A stretch of 64,000 bases of DNA from Paludibacteraceae bacterium (GTDB lineage: Bacteria; Bacteroidota; Bacteroidia; Bacteroidales; Paludibacteraceae): contig JAKSKZ010000008.1 of NCBI GenBank assembly GCA_024401475.1, positions 34,051 through 98,050 of the forward strand, in the 5' to 3' direction. The position numbers were made by a program, and so were the translations under genes. Shown piece after piece: positions 28,572-38,139 of the stretch. The notes under the pieces are model-generated. The model was not told the origin of the DNA and searched no databases. It worked only from the letters and a program-made list of their open reading frames with translations. How positions within the stretch are numbered: the first letter of the stretch is position 1; each line of letters opens with the position of its first letter.

Positions 28572-30581
28572 TTAATCTTCATTTTTTTCTAACACTTCAG
28601 TCGCTTCTCCTTCATTAGCAACTTCTGCTTCATTAGGCTCAGTCTTTTCCGACTTCTCATCTTGTTCCGCCAGCAACTCGTCAGCACGAGACGGCCAAGG
28701 GCGCTTACCAAAGATTCGTTCCAAATCTTCAGCGAAGATTACTTCCCGATCAATCAACAATTGAGCCAACTGATCGTGGCCCTCCTTATGTTCAGACAAG
28801 ATAGCCTTTGCTCGCTCGTATTGTTCGTCCACCAAAGCTTTCACTTCGTCGTCGATCAATTTGGCAGTCTCCTCGCTATAAGGCTTTCCGAAAGAGAATT
28901 CAGCACCGGTTGAGTCATAATAACAAAGGTTCTTCAACTTATCACTCATACCATAATAAGCAATCATGGCGTAGGCTTGCTTAGTCGTCCTTTCAAGGTC
29001 ATTCAACGCACCCGTTGATATGCGACCAAAGACCAAGTCTTCGGCGGCACGACCACCCAAGATGGCACACATCTCATCCAAAAGTTGCTCCTTCGTCGTA
29101 AGCTGTCGCTCCTCAGGCAAATACCATGCAGCACCCAAAGCCTTTCCGCGAGGAACAATAGTCACCTTCACCAACGGATTGGCATAACGCAACATCCAAC
29201 TAATAGTAGCATGTCCAGCCTCATGATAGGCAATAGAACGTTTCTCCTCTCGAGTGATGATTTTATTCTTCTTCTCCAAACCACCAATGATTCGGTCAAC
29301 CGCATCCAAGAAATCCTGTTTCTGCACTTTCTCCTTATTGCCTCTTGCGGCAATCAAGGCAGCCTCATTACATACGTTGGCAATGTCCGCGCCAGAAAAG
29401 CCTGGTGTTTGGCGAGAAAGGAAATCAATATCAATGGAGTCGTCCAACTTCAAAGGTCGCAAATGCACCTCGAAAATCTCCTTACGTTCGTGAACATCAG
29501 GCAAATCAACACTAATTTGACGGTCGAAACGGCCTGCTCGAAGCAACGCCTTATCCAAGATGTCAGCACGGTTGGTAGCCGCCAAAATAATAACTCCACT
29601 ATTCGAGCCAAAGCCATCCATCTCCGTGAGCAACTGGTTCAACGTGTTTTCACGCTCATCATTTGAGCTCATGCTTGGACGACTACCTCTTGCACGACCA
29701 ACGGCATCAATTTCATCAATGAAAACGATACATGGAGATTTCTCTTTTGCTTGACGGAACAAATCACGGACACGAGAAGCACCCACGCCCACAAACATCT
29801 CCACGAAATCGGAACCCGACATAGAGAAGAAAGGCACATCAGCCTCGCCGGCAACAGCCTTGGCCAACAAAGTCTTACCGGTTCCCGGAGGGCCTACCAA
29901 CAAAGCACCCTTAGGGATTTTACCTCCCAAGTCAGTATATTTCCGCGGATTTTTCAAGAACTCGACAATCTCTTGCACCTCTTGCTTAGCACCCGACAAT
30001 CCAGCCACATCTTTAAACGTAACCTTATGTTCGCTAGACCCCTTGTCGAAAAGTTGGGCACGAGATTTACCCACGTTGAAGACACCGCCGCCACCAGCTC
30101 CACCTGACATACGGCGCATGAAGAATAACCAGATGGCTACCAGCAAGATGATAGGGCCAAAACCCCAGACAAAGGAATCTATATAGTCTCGACTCTCTTC
30201 ATAACGAACCTCAATCTTCGATTTTGAATCCTTTTGCCAAGCATCCACAGATTCGGTAAACTTGTCTGCAGAAGGAATCTGCACATGCATTATAGGATTG
30301 GCTACATACTTAGCAGAATCTTCGCCATAGGCCTCGCCCAATCTATTTTCCTTAATCTTTACATTGGCAGTATTTTTATTTGTCAGCACCGTCACTTCGG
30401 CAACAACATCTTTTTCCACCAATGAGCGGAACTCTGTCCATGTAATCTCCTTCTGTGGAGCACCTACATTCAGCACATTAATTCCAATAATGAATGCGGC
30501 CAAGATTCCGTACACCCAATAGATGCTAAACTTCACTTTCTTGGGAGACTTCGGAGAGTTATTCTTCTGTTCTTCAAACAT
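28572..30581 (-). CDS. ftsH: ATP-dependent zinc metalloprotease FtsH
   Basis: Inner-membrane AAA protease that degrades misassembled membrane proteins and regulatory proteins. Two membrane helices (about residues 20-40 and 138-155) flank a periplasmic domain. The AAA module has GPPGTGKT (Walker A), [12 protein letters not shown] (Walker B), [18 protein letters not shown] (second region of homology) and RAGRFDR. The zinc site HEAGH is in the protease domain, with the third ligand Asp expected in the region after it. The C-terminus is Glu-rich. Length 669 is normal. It is 31 bases downstream of rsfS, likely in one operon. Confidence 0.97.
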   Translation of the reverse strand: MFEEQKNNSPKSPKKVKFSIYWVYGILAAFIIGINVLNVGAPQKEITWTEFRSLVEKDVVAEVTVLTNKNTANVKIKENRLGEAYGEDSAKYVANPIMHVQIPSADKFTESVDAWQKDSKSKIEVRYEESRDYIDSFVWGFGPIILLVAIWLFFMRRMSGGAGGGGVFNVGKSRAQLFDKGSSEHKVTFKDVAGLSGAKQEVQEIVEFLKNPRKYTDLGGKIPKGALLVGPPGTGKTLLAKAVAGEADVPFFSMSGSDFVEMFVGVGASRVRDLFRQAKEKSPCIVFIDEIDAVGRARGSRPSMSSNDERENTLNQLLTEMDGFGSNSGVIILAATNRADILDKALLRAGRFDRQISVDLPDVHERKEIFEVHLRPLKLDDSIDIDFLSRQTPGFSGADIANVCNEAALIAARGNKEKVQKQDFLDAVDRIIGGLEKKNKIITREEKRSIAYHEAGHATISWMLRYANPLVKVTIVPRGKALGAAWYLPEERQLTTKEQLLDEMCAILGGRAAEDLVFGRISTGALNDLERTTKQAYAMIAYYGMSDKLKNLCYYDSTGAEFSFGKPYSEETAKLIDDEVKALVDEQYERAKAILSEHKEGHDQLAQLLIDREVIFAEDLERIFGKRPWPSRADELLAEQDEKSEKTEPNEAEVANEGEATEVLEKNED

Positions 30582-30612
30582 ATAAAATCGATTATTTCAA
30601 TAATACTTTAGA

Positions 30613-30972
30613 CTAGTCCAAATCTGGAATTTCAGTCAATACCGCGTCAGCCCACAAACTTTCAAGTTTGTAGAATTGTCTGTACTCTGGTTGGAATACG
30701 TGAACAATGATTTCGCCATAATCCATCGCAATCCATTGAGAATTAACAACACCATCAATAGCAAACGGTTTCACTCTAATCTCCTCTCGGACATAATCTT
30801 TTATAGAATCCGCAATGGCAGCCACATGTGTATTTGACTTACCCTCACAGATAATAAAATATTGGCAAACATAGTTCTCCAACTGAGACATATCCACCAC
30901 TACAATTTTAGAGCCTTTCTTTTCCTGAATGCCCTCGATAATTTTCTCTATTACAATCTTTGTATCTTCCAT
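30613..30972 (-). CDS. rsfS: Ribosome silencing factor RsfS
   Basis: Binds ribosomal protein uL14 and prevents subunit joining when nutrients are low. The 119-residue protein shows the family's core: DYFIIC-like CQYFIICEGKSNTHVAAIAD, then WIAMDYGEIIVHVF and a C-terminal ESLWADA. I place the start at the ATG at 30972; the longer frame begins at a TTG nine codons upstream with no better ribosome site. It lies between argH (71 bases upstream) and ftsH, the usual partner in Bacteroidota. Confidence 0.93.
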   Translation of the reverse strand: MEDTKIVIEKIIEGIQEKKGSKIVVVDMSQLENYVCQYFIICEGKSNTHVAAIADSIKDYVREEIRVKPFAIDGVVNSQWIAMDYGEIIVHVFQPEYRQFYKLESLWADAVLTEIPDLD

Positions 30973-31043
30973 TTCAATTTTTCTATTGGGGATGTTCAAA
31001 ATCCCTTATTATAAGATCTTTACAACGGTTTTTGACAAGCAAA

Positions 31044-32381
31044 TCAACCGATCAATTTATCAACAGCCGCGTCCACTCTATCGAATGAGAATCCAGCAAG
31101 CGTATGCTCAGCCAAGAGAGCGATACGATCGTTACACAAATTACCGATACTGCCCTCGTGCGTATGAGCAATGTTCTTGTTAGGAACGAACTTGCCTGCC
31201 TCAATATCCAATCCCACCTTTTTGTAAGCATCACGGAATGGCATACCCTCTTTTGCCAAGCGGTTAACCTCTTCCACACTAAAGATGAAATCATATTTGC
31301 TATCAGACAAAATATCCTCCTTGACCTTCACCTCACTCATAATATGGCATGTCATCTTGATGCAATCGCGCAACTCCTCGAAAGCAGGGATGAAAATCTC
31401 CTTAATAATTTGCAAATCACGGAAATAACCAGAAGGAAGGTTATTAATAATCATCATGATTTGCTGAGGCAAAGTCTGTATCTTATTACATTTAGCCCTT
31501 GTCAACTCAAAGACATCCGGATTCTTCTTGTGAGGCATGATGCTTGAACCCGTCGTACATTCGTCTGGCAACTTCAAGAATCCAAAATTCTGGCTTGTAA
31601 ACATACATGCGTCGAAAGCCAATTTTGAAATCGTACCAGCGATTGTCGCCATTGCAAAAGCAACCGTTCTTTCCATCTTTCCACGGCCCATTTGAGCATA
31701 AACCACATTGTAGTCCATAGAATCAAAGCCCAACAAATCAGTAGTCATTTGTCTATTCAACGGGAAAGAAGATCCGTAACCAGCAGCAGAACCCAATGGA
31801 TTTCGGTTCGTTATTTTCCATGCGGCAAGAAGGACCTCCAAATCGTCGGCCAAGCTCTCTGCATAGGCACCGAACCACAAGCCGAAAGAAGAAGGCATCG
31901 CAATCTGCAAGTGGGTATAACCTGGCATCAAGACATTTTTGTAATGCTCGCTCTGACCAATCAAGATGTCGAACAAACGCTTAACATCCATTGCTAAATC
32001 CTTCAAACAATCACGAGTGAACAACTTCATGTCCAACAAGACTTGGTCGTTACGAGAACGGCCGCTATGAATTTTCTTGCCCAAGTCGCCCAAACTTCTT
32101 GTCAACATCAACTCCACTTGCGAGTGAACATCCTCAACCCCCTCTTCAATGACAAACTCGCCTCTATCTGCCAACGCATATATTTTTTTCAATTCGGCCA
32201 AAAGGACAGGCAATTCATCGTCGCCAATAAGATCAATCGAATTAAGCATCGTGATATGTGCCATAGAGCCCAACACATCATACTTTGCCAAATATACATC
32301 CATCTCACGGTCACGACCTACCGTAAACTTTTCAATTTCAGCATCGGTTGCCTTTCCTTTATCCCATAATTTCTGTGCCAT
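31044..32381 (-). CDS. argH: Argininosuccinate lyase
   Basis: Cleaves argininosuccinate to arginine and fumarate, the last step of arginine synthesis. The fumarase/aspartase fold is shown by KIHSGRSRNDQV (substrate binding) and the signature GSSIMPHKKNPD around residues 275-290, which holds the mobile catalytic Ser loop. Length 445 is normal for the family. A GTG codon directly precedes the ATG at 32381; either may be used. No other arg gene is nearby. Downstream rsfS is on the same strand, so read-through is plausible. Confidence 0.95.
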   Translation of the reverse strand: MAQKLWDKGKATDAEIEKFTVGRDREMDVYLAKYDVLGSMAHITMLNSIDLIGDDELPVLLAELKKIYALADRGEFVIEEGVEDVHSQVELMLTRSLGDLGKKIHSGRSRNDQVLLDMKLFTRDCLKDLAMDVKRLFDILIGQSEHYKNVLMPGYTHLQIAMPSSFGLWFGAYAESLADDLEVLLAAWKITNRNPLGSAAGYGSSFPLNRQMTTDLLGFDSMDYNVVYAQMGRGKMERTVAFAMATIAGTISKLAFDACMFTSQNFGFLKLPDECTTGSSIMPHKKNPDVFELTRAKCNKIQTLPQQIMMIINNLPSGYFRDLQIIKEIFIPAFEELRDCIKMTCHIMSEVKVKEDILSDSKYDFIFSVEEVNRLAKEGMPFRDAYKKVGLDIEAGKFVPNKNIAHTHEGSIGNLCNDRIALLAEHTLAGFSFDRVDAAVDKLIG

Positions 32382-32434
32382 CACAATGAACTTTTAAAGA
32401 ATTCTTATTCAAGACGGAATAGACCGTCAATTTG

Positions 32435-32442
32435 CAAAAATA
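32435..32442 (-). promoter_or_regulatory. -7 element for argH
   Basis: Minus-strand TATTTTTG about 55 bases before the argH start. No -33 TTG at standard spacing. Confidence 0.4.
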
Positions 32443-32569
32443 CGATTTTTTTCTAAAAGAGAAGAAATTGAGTTTGGAAAATAAAAGCCCATTAAACTTT
32501 ATTAAAGTCTATTAATCCTTAAAGAAAAGTCAAAATTCGAGACCCATCATCCATAATTTCGCATTCGCG

Positions 32570-32602
32570 TTGCAATTCTTTCAAAACAAAAAAGTAATTT
32601 TG
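32570..32602 (+). promoter_or_regulatory. Promoter of the DUF4254-GT9 operon
   Basis: TTG (32570-32572), 22-bp spacer, TAATTTTG (32595-32602). The longest frame of the next gene opens with a GTG at 32602, inside this element, so translation must begin at the ATG at 32626. Confidence 0.65.
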
Positions 32603-32625
32603 TGGTCAAACATAAAGTAACGATT

Positions 32626-33234
32626 ATGAGTTTTAGCGAAAACGCAAACAAGATTTTTGATAGCGTGGTTATCGACTACCACAAGAATGACGATGTTGAC
32701 ACGCCAATAGTCAATCCTTTCAAGCCACAAACCATTGAAAATGTATTGTATCTTAAAAACTGGATCGACACCGTTCAATGGCACTTGGAAGACATCATCC
32801 GTAATCCTGAGATTGACCCAGTTGAAGCTTTGACCATCAAGAGACGTATCGACAAATCAAACCAAGACCGTACAGACTTGGTAGAGAGAATCGACAGCTA
32901 CTTTTGGGAGAAATACCAAGGCATCAAGGTGAAATCAACGGCTGTCATCAACACGGAAAGTCCTGCTTGGGCTATCGACCGTCTTTCTATCCTCGCCCTC
33001 AAGATTTACCACATGAGACAAGAGGTGGAGAGAACTGATGTTAGCGAAGACCACAAGAGTGCATGCGGCAAGAAATTGGACGTTCTCCTTGAACAACGTG
33101 TAGACCTTTCTTCAGCCATTGATCAATTGCTTGCAGACATCGAGAACGGCGATCGTTACATGAAGGTTTACAAGCAAATGAAGATGTACAACGATCCGAA
33201 TTTGAACCCTGTTCTTTACGGAAAGAAAGCTTAA
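32626..33234 (+). CDS. DUF4254 family protein
   Basis: Soluble protein of 202 residues (starts MSFSENANKIF) with no signal peptide. It looks all-helical, with a conserved N-terminal YHKNDDVDTP-like stretch, W near residue 50 and an RRIDKSNQDRTDLVERID segment. This matches DUF4254, a Bacteroidota family usually encoded beside a GT9 glycosyltransferase, as here: the stop codon is one base before the next ATG. Function unknown; a helper role in envelope glycan synthesis is an inference from neighbourhood. Confidence 0.8.
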   Translation: MSFSENANKIFDSVVIDYHKNDDVDTPIVNPFKPQTIENVLYLKNWIDTVQWHLEDIIRNPEIDPVEALTIKRRIDKSNQDRTDLVERIDSYFWEKYQGIKVKSTAVINTESPAWAIDRLSILALKIYHMRQEVERTDVSEDHKSACGKKLDVLLEQRVDLSSAIDQLLADIENGDRYMKVYKQMKMYNDPNLNPVLYGKKA

Positions 33235-33235
33235 A

Positions 33236-34258
33236 ATGAATATCCTCGTAATCCGAATGTCGGCCATGGGCGACGTGGCGATGACAGTCCCTGTCGTAAG
33301 CTCATTTGCCAGCCAACACCCTGACATACAAATCACGGTGTTGACTAATCCTCGTTTTGGAGGAATGTTCCCATCCCTGCCCAATGTGGAGTTTTTCGGA
33401 GCAGACACGAAAAAGGATTACAAAGGATTTTTAGGCATCATAAAACTCTTCAAGGCTCTCAACGCCCACAAGCGCTATGACATGGTCATCGACCTTCACG
33501 ATGTGTTGCGCAGCAAAGTGTTGAGAAAGATCTTCAGACTCAAAGGCACGCCTTGCTTTGTAATTGAGAAAGGAAGAGCCGAGAAAAAAGCTCTCACCAA
33601 AGCAGAGGGCAAAGTGATGAAACAATTGAAGAGCAGCATCGAACGATATAGAGATGTTTTCAAGGCCGCTGGATTTGAGGTGCCCCTCAATTTCGAAAGG
33701 CAAGCGTCTCTACTATCGGAAGAGATTCTATCCGTCACAGGCAACAAGGAGACAAAATGGTTGTCCATTGCCCCTTTTGCCCAACACAAAGGTAAGATAT
33801 ACCCAACGGAACAAATGGAGAAAGTGCTGGAACACTTCTCGCAAAAACAAAATTACAAGATCCTGCTTTTCGGAGGTGGCAAGCAGGAAAAAGAGATATT
33901 GGAAGGCTGGGAGGCTCGCTTCAATAATGTAGTCTCCCTTGCCGGAAAATTCCCATTAGAAAAAGAGTTGACCATACTCGAACATTCTGACCTATTGATT
34001 TCCATGGACTCATCCAATATGCACCTGGCCTCATTAGTTGGCACTCGTGTCCTCTCCATTTGGGGAGCCACCCATCCTTTCGCAGGATTCTACGGCTACG
34101 GGCAAAAAACAGAAGATGCCATCCAATTGGATCTCGCCTGCCGCCCTTGCTCCATCTATGGCAACAAACCTTGCCTACGCAACGACTACGCCTGCATGAC
34201 GCAAATCACGCCTGAAATGGTGATTGATAGGGTGGAAAAGATTTTTGAAAATTCTTAA
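33236..34258 (+). CDS. Glycosyltransferase family 9 (heptosyltransferase-like)
   Basis: Predicted cytoplasmic GT-B enzyme of 340 residues that adds a sugar, heptose or another, to lipopolysaccharide core. The N-terminal ILVIRMSAMGDVAMTVPV is the standard GT9 start, and the C-terminal half has SIAPFAQHKGKIYP, LLFGGGKQEKE and ISMDSSNMHLASLVGT, the nucleotide-sugar site. The CRPCSIYGNKPC segment near the end holds a conserved Cys set. It is coupled to DUF4254. Confidence 0.9.
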   Translation: MNILVIRMSAMGDVAMTVPVVSSFASQHPDIQITVLTNPRFGGMFPSLPNVEFFGADTKKDYKGFLGIIKLFKALNAHKRYDMVIDLHDVLRSKVLRKIFRLKGTPCFVIEKGRAEKKALTKAEGKVMKQLKSSIERYRDVFKAAGFEVPLNFERQASLLSEEILSVTGNKETKWLSIAPFAQHKGKIYPTEQMEKVLEHFSQKQNYKILLFGGGKQEKEILEGWEARFNNVVSLAGKFPLEKELTILEHSDLLISMDSSNMHLASLVGTRVLSIWGATHPFAGFYGYGQKTEDAIQLDLACRPCSIYGNKPCLRNDYACMTQITPEMVIDRVEKIFENS

Positions 34259-34264
34259 TTAACC

Positions 34265-34284
34265 CATAGTCCTTACAGACTATG
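34265..34284. terminator. Short hairpin between convergent genes
   Basis: CATAGTC / GACTATG with a 6-base loop, just after the GT9 stop and 23 bases before the stop of the minus-strand gene. No strong T-tract, so terminator function is uncertain. Confidence 0.35.
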
Positions 34285-34306
34285 CAGTTTCAGTGAAAAT
34301 TCTCAA

Positions 34307-35011
34307 TCACCTATACTCTTCCATCTCAATCAGATACCACTTCTTATTGATACTGATAAAGTTGAAAAACAGGTATGGAGAACCATTCTTCATAACGAAC
34401 AAACGACGGTTGTTCACAGAAGCAGATTTATCGTAGGAGAAGACACACAAAGAGGGGAACAACGCCACGAAGTCAAAAGGTTCCCACTCGCGAGGCATCA
34501 TCAATTTCGAACTTAACTCGTTGCTTTTATTCTCCTTATATATTCGATAAGGGAAAGGGAAAATCGTACGCTTCTTTTGGAAATCGACATCTCTTGAATA
34601 TTGCATCAAGAACTCTACAAAGTCACGTTCGCCTCCATAGTCAGCGTCTTTGCCCGACGAGGCCAATTTCCATTTCTCGTTCTTCTTTTCAAACGAATAT
34701 TGTGTCGATTTTATATCCAACATATTCACAACGGACACATTGACCACCTTCTGAGAAGAGACCAAATTCAAGGAATCTGTACATACGATAGGAATGTTGA
34801 CCGGAGTAGCCAATCTTAGAGGTTGATACGACTTCGCTGATTTGACGACGCCAGATTCAGATTGGAAAGGGAACAAAACCGAATTTCGCTGTTGTTCTGG
34901 ATGGCGAACAAAATCCAAAAAGAAAGTCGAAAAGTTTTGACATGACGAAGAGTCCGGGATGCAAAGCATCACGAAAAGGAACGCGAAAAAAATCCCATAT
35001 AACTTCCTCAT
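34307..35011 (-). CDS. Secreted DUF4348-like protein
   Basis: 234-residue protein with a signal peptide (MRKLYGIFFAFLFVMLCIP) and a Cys at 24 that might be lipidated, though the lipobox (DSSSC) is poor. Two related strings occur, FVRHPEQQRNSVLFPF near the start and RDVDFQKKRTIFPFPY later, fitting the repeated FxxF...Q..RI.FP pattern of DUF4348. Function unknown. A -7 element sits about 60 bases upstream. Confidence 0.6.
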   Translation of the reverse strand: MRKLYGIFFAFLFVMLCIPDSSSCQNFSTFFLDFVRHPEQQRNSVLFPFQSESGVVKSAKSYQPLRLATPVNIPIVCTDSLNLVSSQKVVNVSVVNMLDIKSTQYSFEKKNEKWKLASSGKDADYGGERDFVEFLMQYSRDVDFQKKRTIFPFPYRIYKENKSNELSSKLMMPREWEPFDFVALFPSLCVFSYDKSASVNNRRLFVMKNGSPYLFFNFISINKKWYLIEMEEYR

Positions 35012-35068
35012 ATCTATCTTTATTCAAAGGATTCGATAAAAATCCACAATCTTTAACATAGCAACGGA

Positions 35069-35076
35069 CAAATTTA
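35069..35076 (-). promoter_or_regulatory. -7 element for the DUF4348-like gene
   Basis: Minus-strand TAAATTTG about 60 bases before the ATG at 35011. No -33 TTG at the right distance. Confidence 0.4.
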
Positions 35077-35170
35077 GGTGCTATTTTCCTAATAAGAAAA
35101 AAAGATGGGCCAATTTTGCATTTTTTAGGCATAATACGTTCAAACATCTGTTTCTCCCACCTAAATAATA

Positions 35171-35205
35171 AAGACTGTCCTCCAAATTCTTGGAAGAACA
35201 GTCTT
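35171..35205 (-). terminator. Terminator after the outer-membrane barrel gene
   Basis: Hairpin AAGACTGTTCTTCCAA / TTGGAGGACAGTCTT on the minus strand with one bulge, 30 bases past the stop at 35235, followed by a T/A-rich stretch. Confidence 0.65.
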
Positions 35206-35234
35206 CTATTTCCATATCTATTTCTCAGGAGCGA

Positions 35235-36143
35235 TCAATCTCCCCAGAAATTGTAACCCACATTAAGCGAGAAGCAACGAGATTTCATCACGCCAGCTCC
35301 CGATGCCTTCATCATATCCAAAGTACCAAGTTGGAATCCTAACGAAACGGTCAAGCCCCCATCGCAATCGTATCCGAGTCTTGAATACAACGAGAAATCG
35401 AAATTGTTGTAGATTGGATCCTCCTGTTGAGAATCAGGATCTGATTGAAAAAGGAGTCTGTTATCATAATCATCTGACGACTGATTTCCAAACAAGCCCA
35501 AGCTAATCATTGGAGCCAAAGAAGCAAACACGCGCCCCTTCTTGAATCGTGCGCTGGCCTTAACGTTGATTGGGACCGTCATATAAAGCAAATCATCTGC
35601 CGCATCAAATTTTTGAAGTTCGCCAGTAGGTTCTCCGTCCTCATCAACACCGCCATCTTCAACAAAGCCAACCAATGTCAAAGGCGTATGGCGGAAAGAG
35701 AACAGCAACTCTGGTTGAATAGAGAAGTATTGACCTACAGGAGTCTGTCCGAAAGGAAGATCGCAGTTGATACCCACCTGAACACCCGGACCGAAACCAG
35801 CGCTACATCCGTCCATTCCAGCAAGGCCATAAGTGGACAATGTTGGACCAATCGTAAAACCAAGCGTAATGAATCGTTTCTCTGGCACTTTCTTGTCCTC
35901 AAGCAAAGAATCCTTAGGGTTCAATTCTCTCATCAATTGGAACTCTTTAACTTTGCGAAGAGAATCCGGAAGACTCTTTTCCGCGTCCGAAAGGACAGTA
36001 GCATCATCTACCTGAGGCACCGCAGGGGCAATATTCTCAACCGCAACCGGAAGAGTCAAAGTTTCATCTTGAACTTCATTCTGCGAATAAACTAATGCAG
36101 AACCATTGATTGCCAAAAGTGCGGCAAGAGCTAATCTTTTCAT
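35235..36143 (-). CDS. PorT-like outer-membrane beta-barrel protein
   Basis: 302-residue predicted outer-membrane protein. The start is the ATG at 36143, giving the signal peptide MKRLALAALLAINGSALVYS; the longer frame upstream has no signal peptide. After a linker rich in acidic residues (about 25-90) comes a barrel of amphipathic strands beginning FITLGFTIGPTLSTYGLAG and ending SLNVGYNFWGD, with the aromatic C-terminal strand typical of outer-membrane barrels of the OMP_b-brl_2/PorT type. Function unknown. The family includes the T9SS component PorT, but similarity here is only at the fold level. Confidence 0.7.
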   Translation of the reverse strand: MKRLALAALLAINGSALVYSQNEVQDETLTLPVAVENIAPAVPQVDDATVLSDAEKSLPDSLRKVKEFQLMRELNPKDSLLEDKKVPEKRFITLGFTIGPTLSTYGLAGMDGCSAGFGPGVQVGINCDLPFGQTPVGQYFSIQPELLFSFRHTPLTLVGFVEDGGVDEDGEPTGELQKFDAADDLLYMTVPINVKASARFKKGRVFASLAPMISLGLFGNQSSDDYDNRLLFQSDPDSQQEDPIYNNFDFSLYSRLGYDCDGGLTVSLGFQLGTLDMMKASGAGVMKSRCFSLNVGYNFWGD

Positions 36144-36282
36144 TATCAATATGATATTATTATTTTGTTTTTCATTTATACAAAAGCCGTCTCTTAAAAC
36201 GACACAGAAGGACTCCAAAAATTGCGTTCTCCCGATCACCTTAATTTTTTAAACTCCCGTTCTCTGTAAGGAATTCAAATTA

Positions 36283-36290
36283 CAAATATA
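36283..36290 (-). promoter_or_regulatory. -7 element for the barrel gene
   Basis: Minus-strand TATATTTG about 140 bases before the ATG at 36143. No clear -33 box. Confidence 0.35.
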
Positions 36291-36424
36291 TATATTTTTT
36301 ATAAAAATCATTAAAAACGAGTTCTAAAGTCACAACTATTTGATTTTCTATTTGACAATTTACAACTTACGATTTCTATGAGAACAACACTACAAAGAGC
36401 CATTCGGGATAATCCGACAAAATA

Positions 36425-36455
36425 TTGCAAAGTTTTCCCGCTCTCCGTATCTTTG
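36425..36455 (+). promoter_or_regulatory. Promoter of dacB
   Basis: TTG (36425-36427), 20-bp spacer, TATCTTTG (36448-36455), about 60 bases before the ATG at 36517. Confidence 0.7.
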
Positions 36456-36516
36456 TAGAGAAATTGGGGTTGGTTACAGATTCTCGAAGACCAACAAAAG
36501 TTAAGAATTTAGACAG

Positions 36517-38139
36517 ATGAAATACAGCATTTTAGCAATTCTATTCGCCCTTACGGCTTCGGTAGAAGCATGGGCCAACGAAGACGATGATTTCAACGAA
36601 GAGATAGAAATTGTTCCCGATTCAGTTTGGGCTACAGACACTCTTTGTCAAGGCACTCCACTCTATAAATTTGTCAACTCACCTTTTTTCTACAACACCA
36701 ATCTTAGCATCTTAGTCAAAGAGATTGGAACGGGCAAACGAGTGGCTGAATACCGCTCAAGATACAACCTCATTCCTGCTTCAGTGACCAAGGTAGTGAC
36801 CACTGCCTCAGCCTTGGAAATTCTTTCCGACACTTTCCGTTTCAAAACCAGACTCGAATATGACGGAGAGATTAAAAACGGCATTCTGTATGGAAATCTT
36901 TACGTCAAAGGTGGCGGAGACCCAACATTGGCTTCCAATCAATCACAAAAAAAATGCACCCTATTTGCAAACTTTACCAATGCAGTCCAAAAAAAAGGAA
37001 TCAAAAAGATAGAAGGGCAAATCGTTGGTGACGCCTCGCTTTACGAAGAGGAAGGTGGCCCAGGCATTTGGTTGGTTGAAGACATTGGTACGGCTTACTC
37101 ACCATCCCCGTCTGCTTTGTCGTTCTACGATAACCTTTTGACATTCACCATACAAAGCGACAACTCAAAGGCAAAAGTCAGCAATGTATCTCCCGGCTGT
37201 AAATTGTTCCACCCTCAAATAGAAATGGATGTTCAAAAGTGCGTTCCACGTTCCAAATGGACAAAGATGGACTATTCTTGGAGTCCTATCATCAGCGGTA
37301 GAATGGCACCCAACACCAAGCATGGCATCCGAATGGAAATCCCAGAGCCTGCCCTATTCGTGGCAGACTCCTTATCGAATTCGCTCCAAAAAGCAGGTAT
37401 CGTAGTGACTGGTTCTTGCACCACGCAAAGAGTATTACGCTCTTCGCAGCCAAGGAAGTTGATTGCCACATACCAATCAGAGACATTAGGTGAGATATGC
37501 AAGCCTACGAACCACAAGAGCATCAATTTATACGCAGAGAACATCTTCAGTCAAATCGGACTCAAAAAAGAAGTACCATCCACCAAGAAGGCCTCGGCCG
37601 AGGCCATCGCGCTCTATTGGAAGAAGAAAGGCTTATCCTCTTCGAGCATTTTCCAGACAGACGGCTCCGGACTTTCTATGAAGAACGCCATAAACTCCGA
37701 ATTCCTTGTCGAAGTGCTCACTTACATGCAAACGAAGAGCAAATATCGCAAAGCATTCTATGAGTCGCTTCCTGTAGCCGGTGTTAGCGGCACGGTAAAA
37801 TACTTAATGGCCAAAACACCATTGGCAGGAAAAGTTCATGCAAAAAGTGGAAGTATGGAACGCGTACAAAACTACTGCGGTTACATCCAGCAAGACGATA
37901 GGATGTATGCTTTCAGCATCATGATTAATAACTTTGCAGGGCCTCGTTCCTCTGCCAAGTTAGAGATCAGTCGTCTCCTCAACGGGTTGATGCAAGAGGA
38001 GGCTAAACTCCACGCTCCCAAAGAGACAGCACAAGAAGAAAAGCCACTAATAGAAGAACAAGCCACAGAGGTCGACACCGAAGAAAAAGAGACAGAAAAC
38101 ACCCCTGTAGAATCAACTTCACAAACAGCAGAACAATGA
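36517..38139 (+). CDS. dacB: D-alanyl-D-alanine carboxypeptidase / endopeptidase (PBP4 class, S13)
   Basis: Periplasmic penicillin-binding protein that trims or cuts peptidoglycan cross-links. After a signal peptide (to about residue 20) the class C motifs are visible: SVTK (Ser89 nucleophile, Lys92), SIN in HKSINLYAEN, and KSG in HAKSGSMERV in place of the common KTG. The large insert between the first two motifs is usual for S13 enzymes. A C-terminal tail of about 40 residues is rich in Glu and Thr and unusual. The stop overlaps the next ATG (ATGA), so the two genes are coupled. Confidence 0.92.
   Translation: MKYSILAILFALTASVEAWANEDDDFNEEIEIVPDSVWATDTLCQGTPLYKFVNSPFFYNTNLSILVKEIGTGKRVAEYRSRYNLIPASVTKVVTTASALEILSDTFRFKTRLEYDGEIKNGILYGNLYVKGGGDPTLASNQSQKKCTLFANFTNAVQKKGIKKIEGQIVGDASLYEEEGGPGIWLVEDIGTAYSPSPSALSFYDNLLTFTIQSDNSKAKVSNVSPGCKLFHPQIEMDVQKCVPRSKWTKMDYSWSPIISGRMAPNTKHGIRMEIPEPALFVADSLSNSLQKAGIVVTGSCTTQRVLRSSQPRKLIATYQSETLGEICKPTNHKSINLYAENIFSQIGLKKEVPSTKKASAEAIALYWKKKGLSSSSIFQTDGSGLSMKNAINSEFLVEVLTYMQTKSKYRKAFYESLPVAGVSGTVKYLMAKTPLAGKVHAKSGSMERVQNYCGYIQQDDRMYAFSIMINNFAGPRSSAKLEISRLLNGLMQEEAKLHAPKETAQEEKPLIEEQATEVDTEEKETENTPVESTSQTAEQ

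Larger units (their letters stand above)
36144..36516. other. Divergent intergenic region
   Basis: This 373-base stretch between two divergent genes holds a minus-strand -7 element at 36283-36290 and a full plus-strand promoter at 36425-36455. I see no gene in it. The minus-strand leader is about 140 bases. Confidence 0.6.

Noticed and set aside
30973..30999. Longer rsfS start at TTG 30999
   Set aside because: The ATG at 30972 gives the normal RsfS length, and the extra nine residues are not family-like.
32602..32625. GTG start of DUF4254 at 32602
   Set aside because: It falls inside the -7 promoter element, so it cannot be in the transcript.
35235..36143. Barrel protein as the T9SS component PorT
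   Set aside because: Only fold-level resemblance is visible, and no other por genes are in the window.
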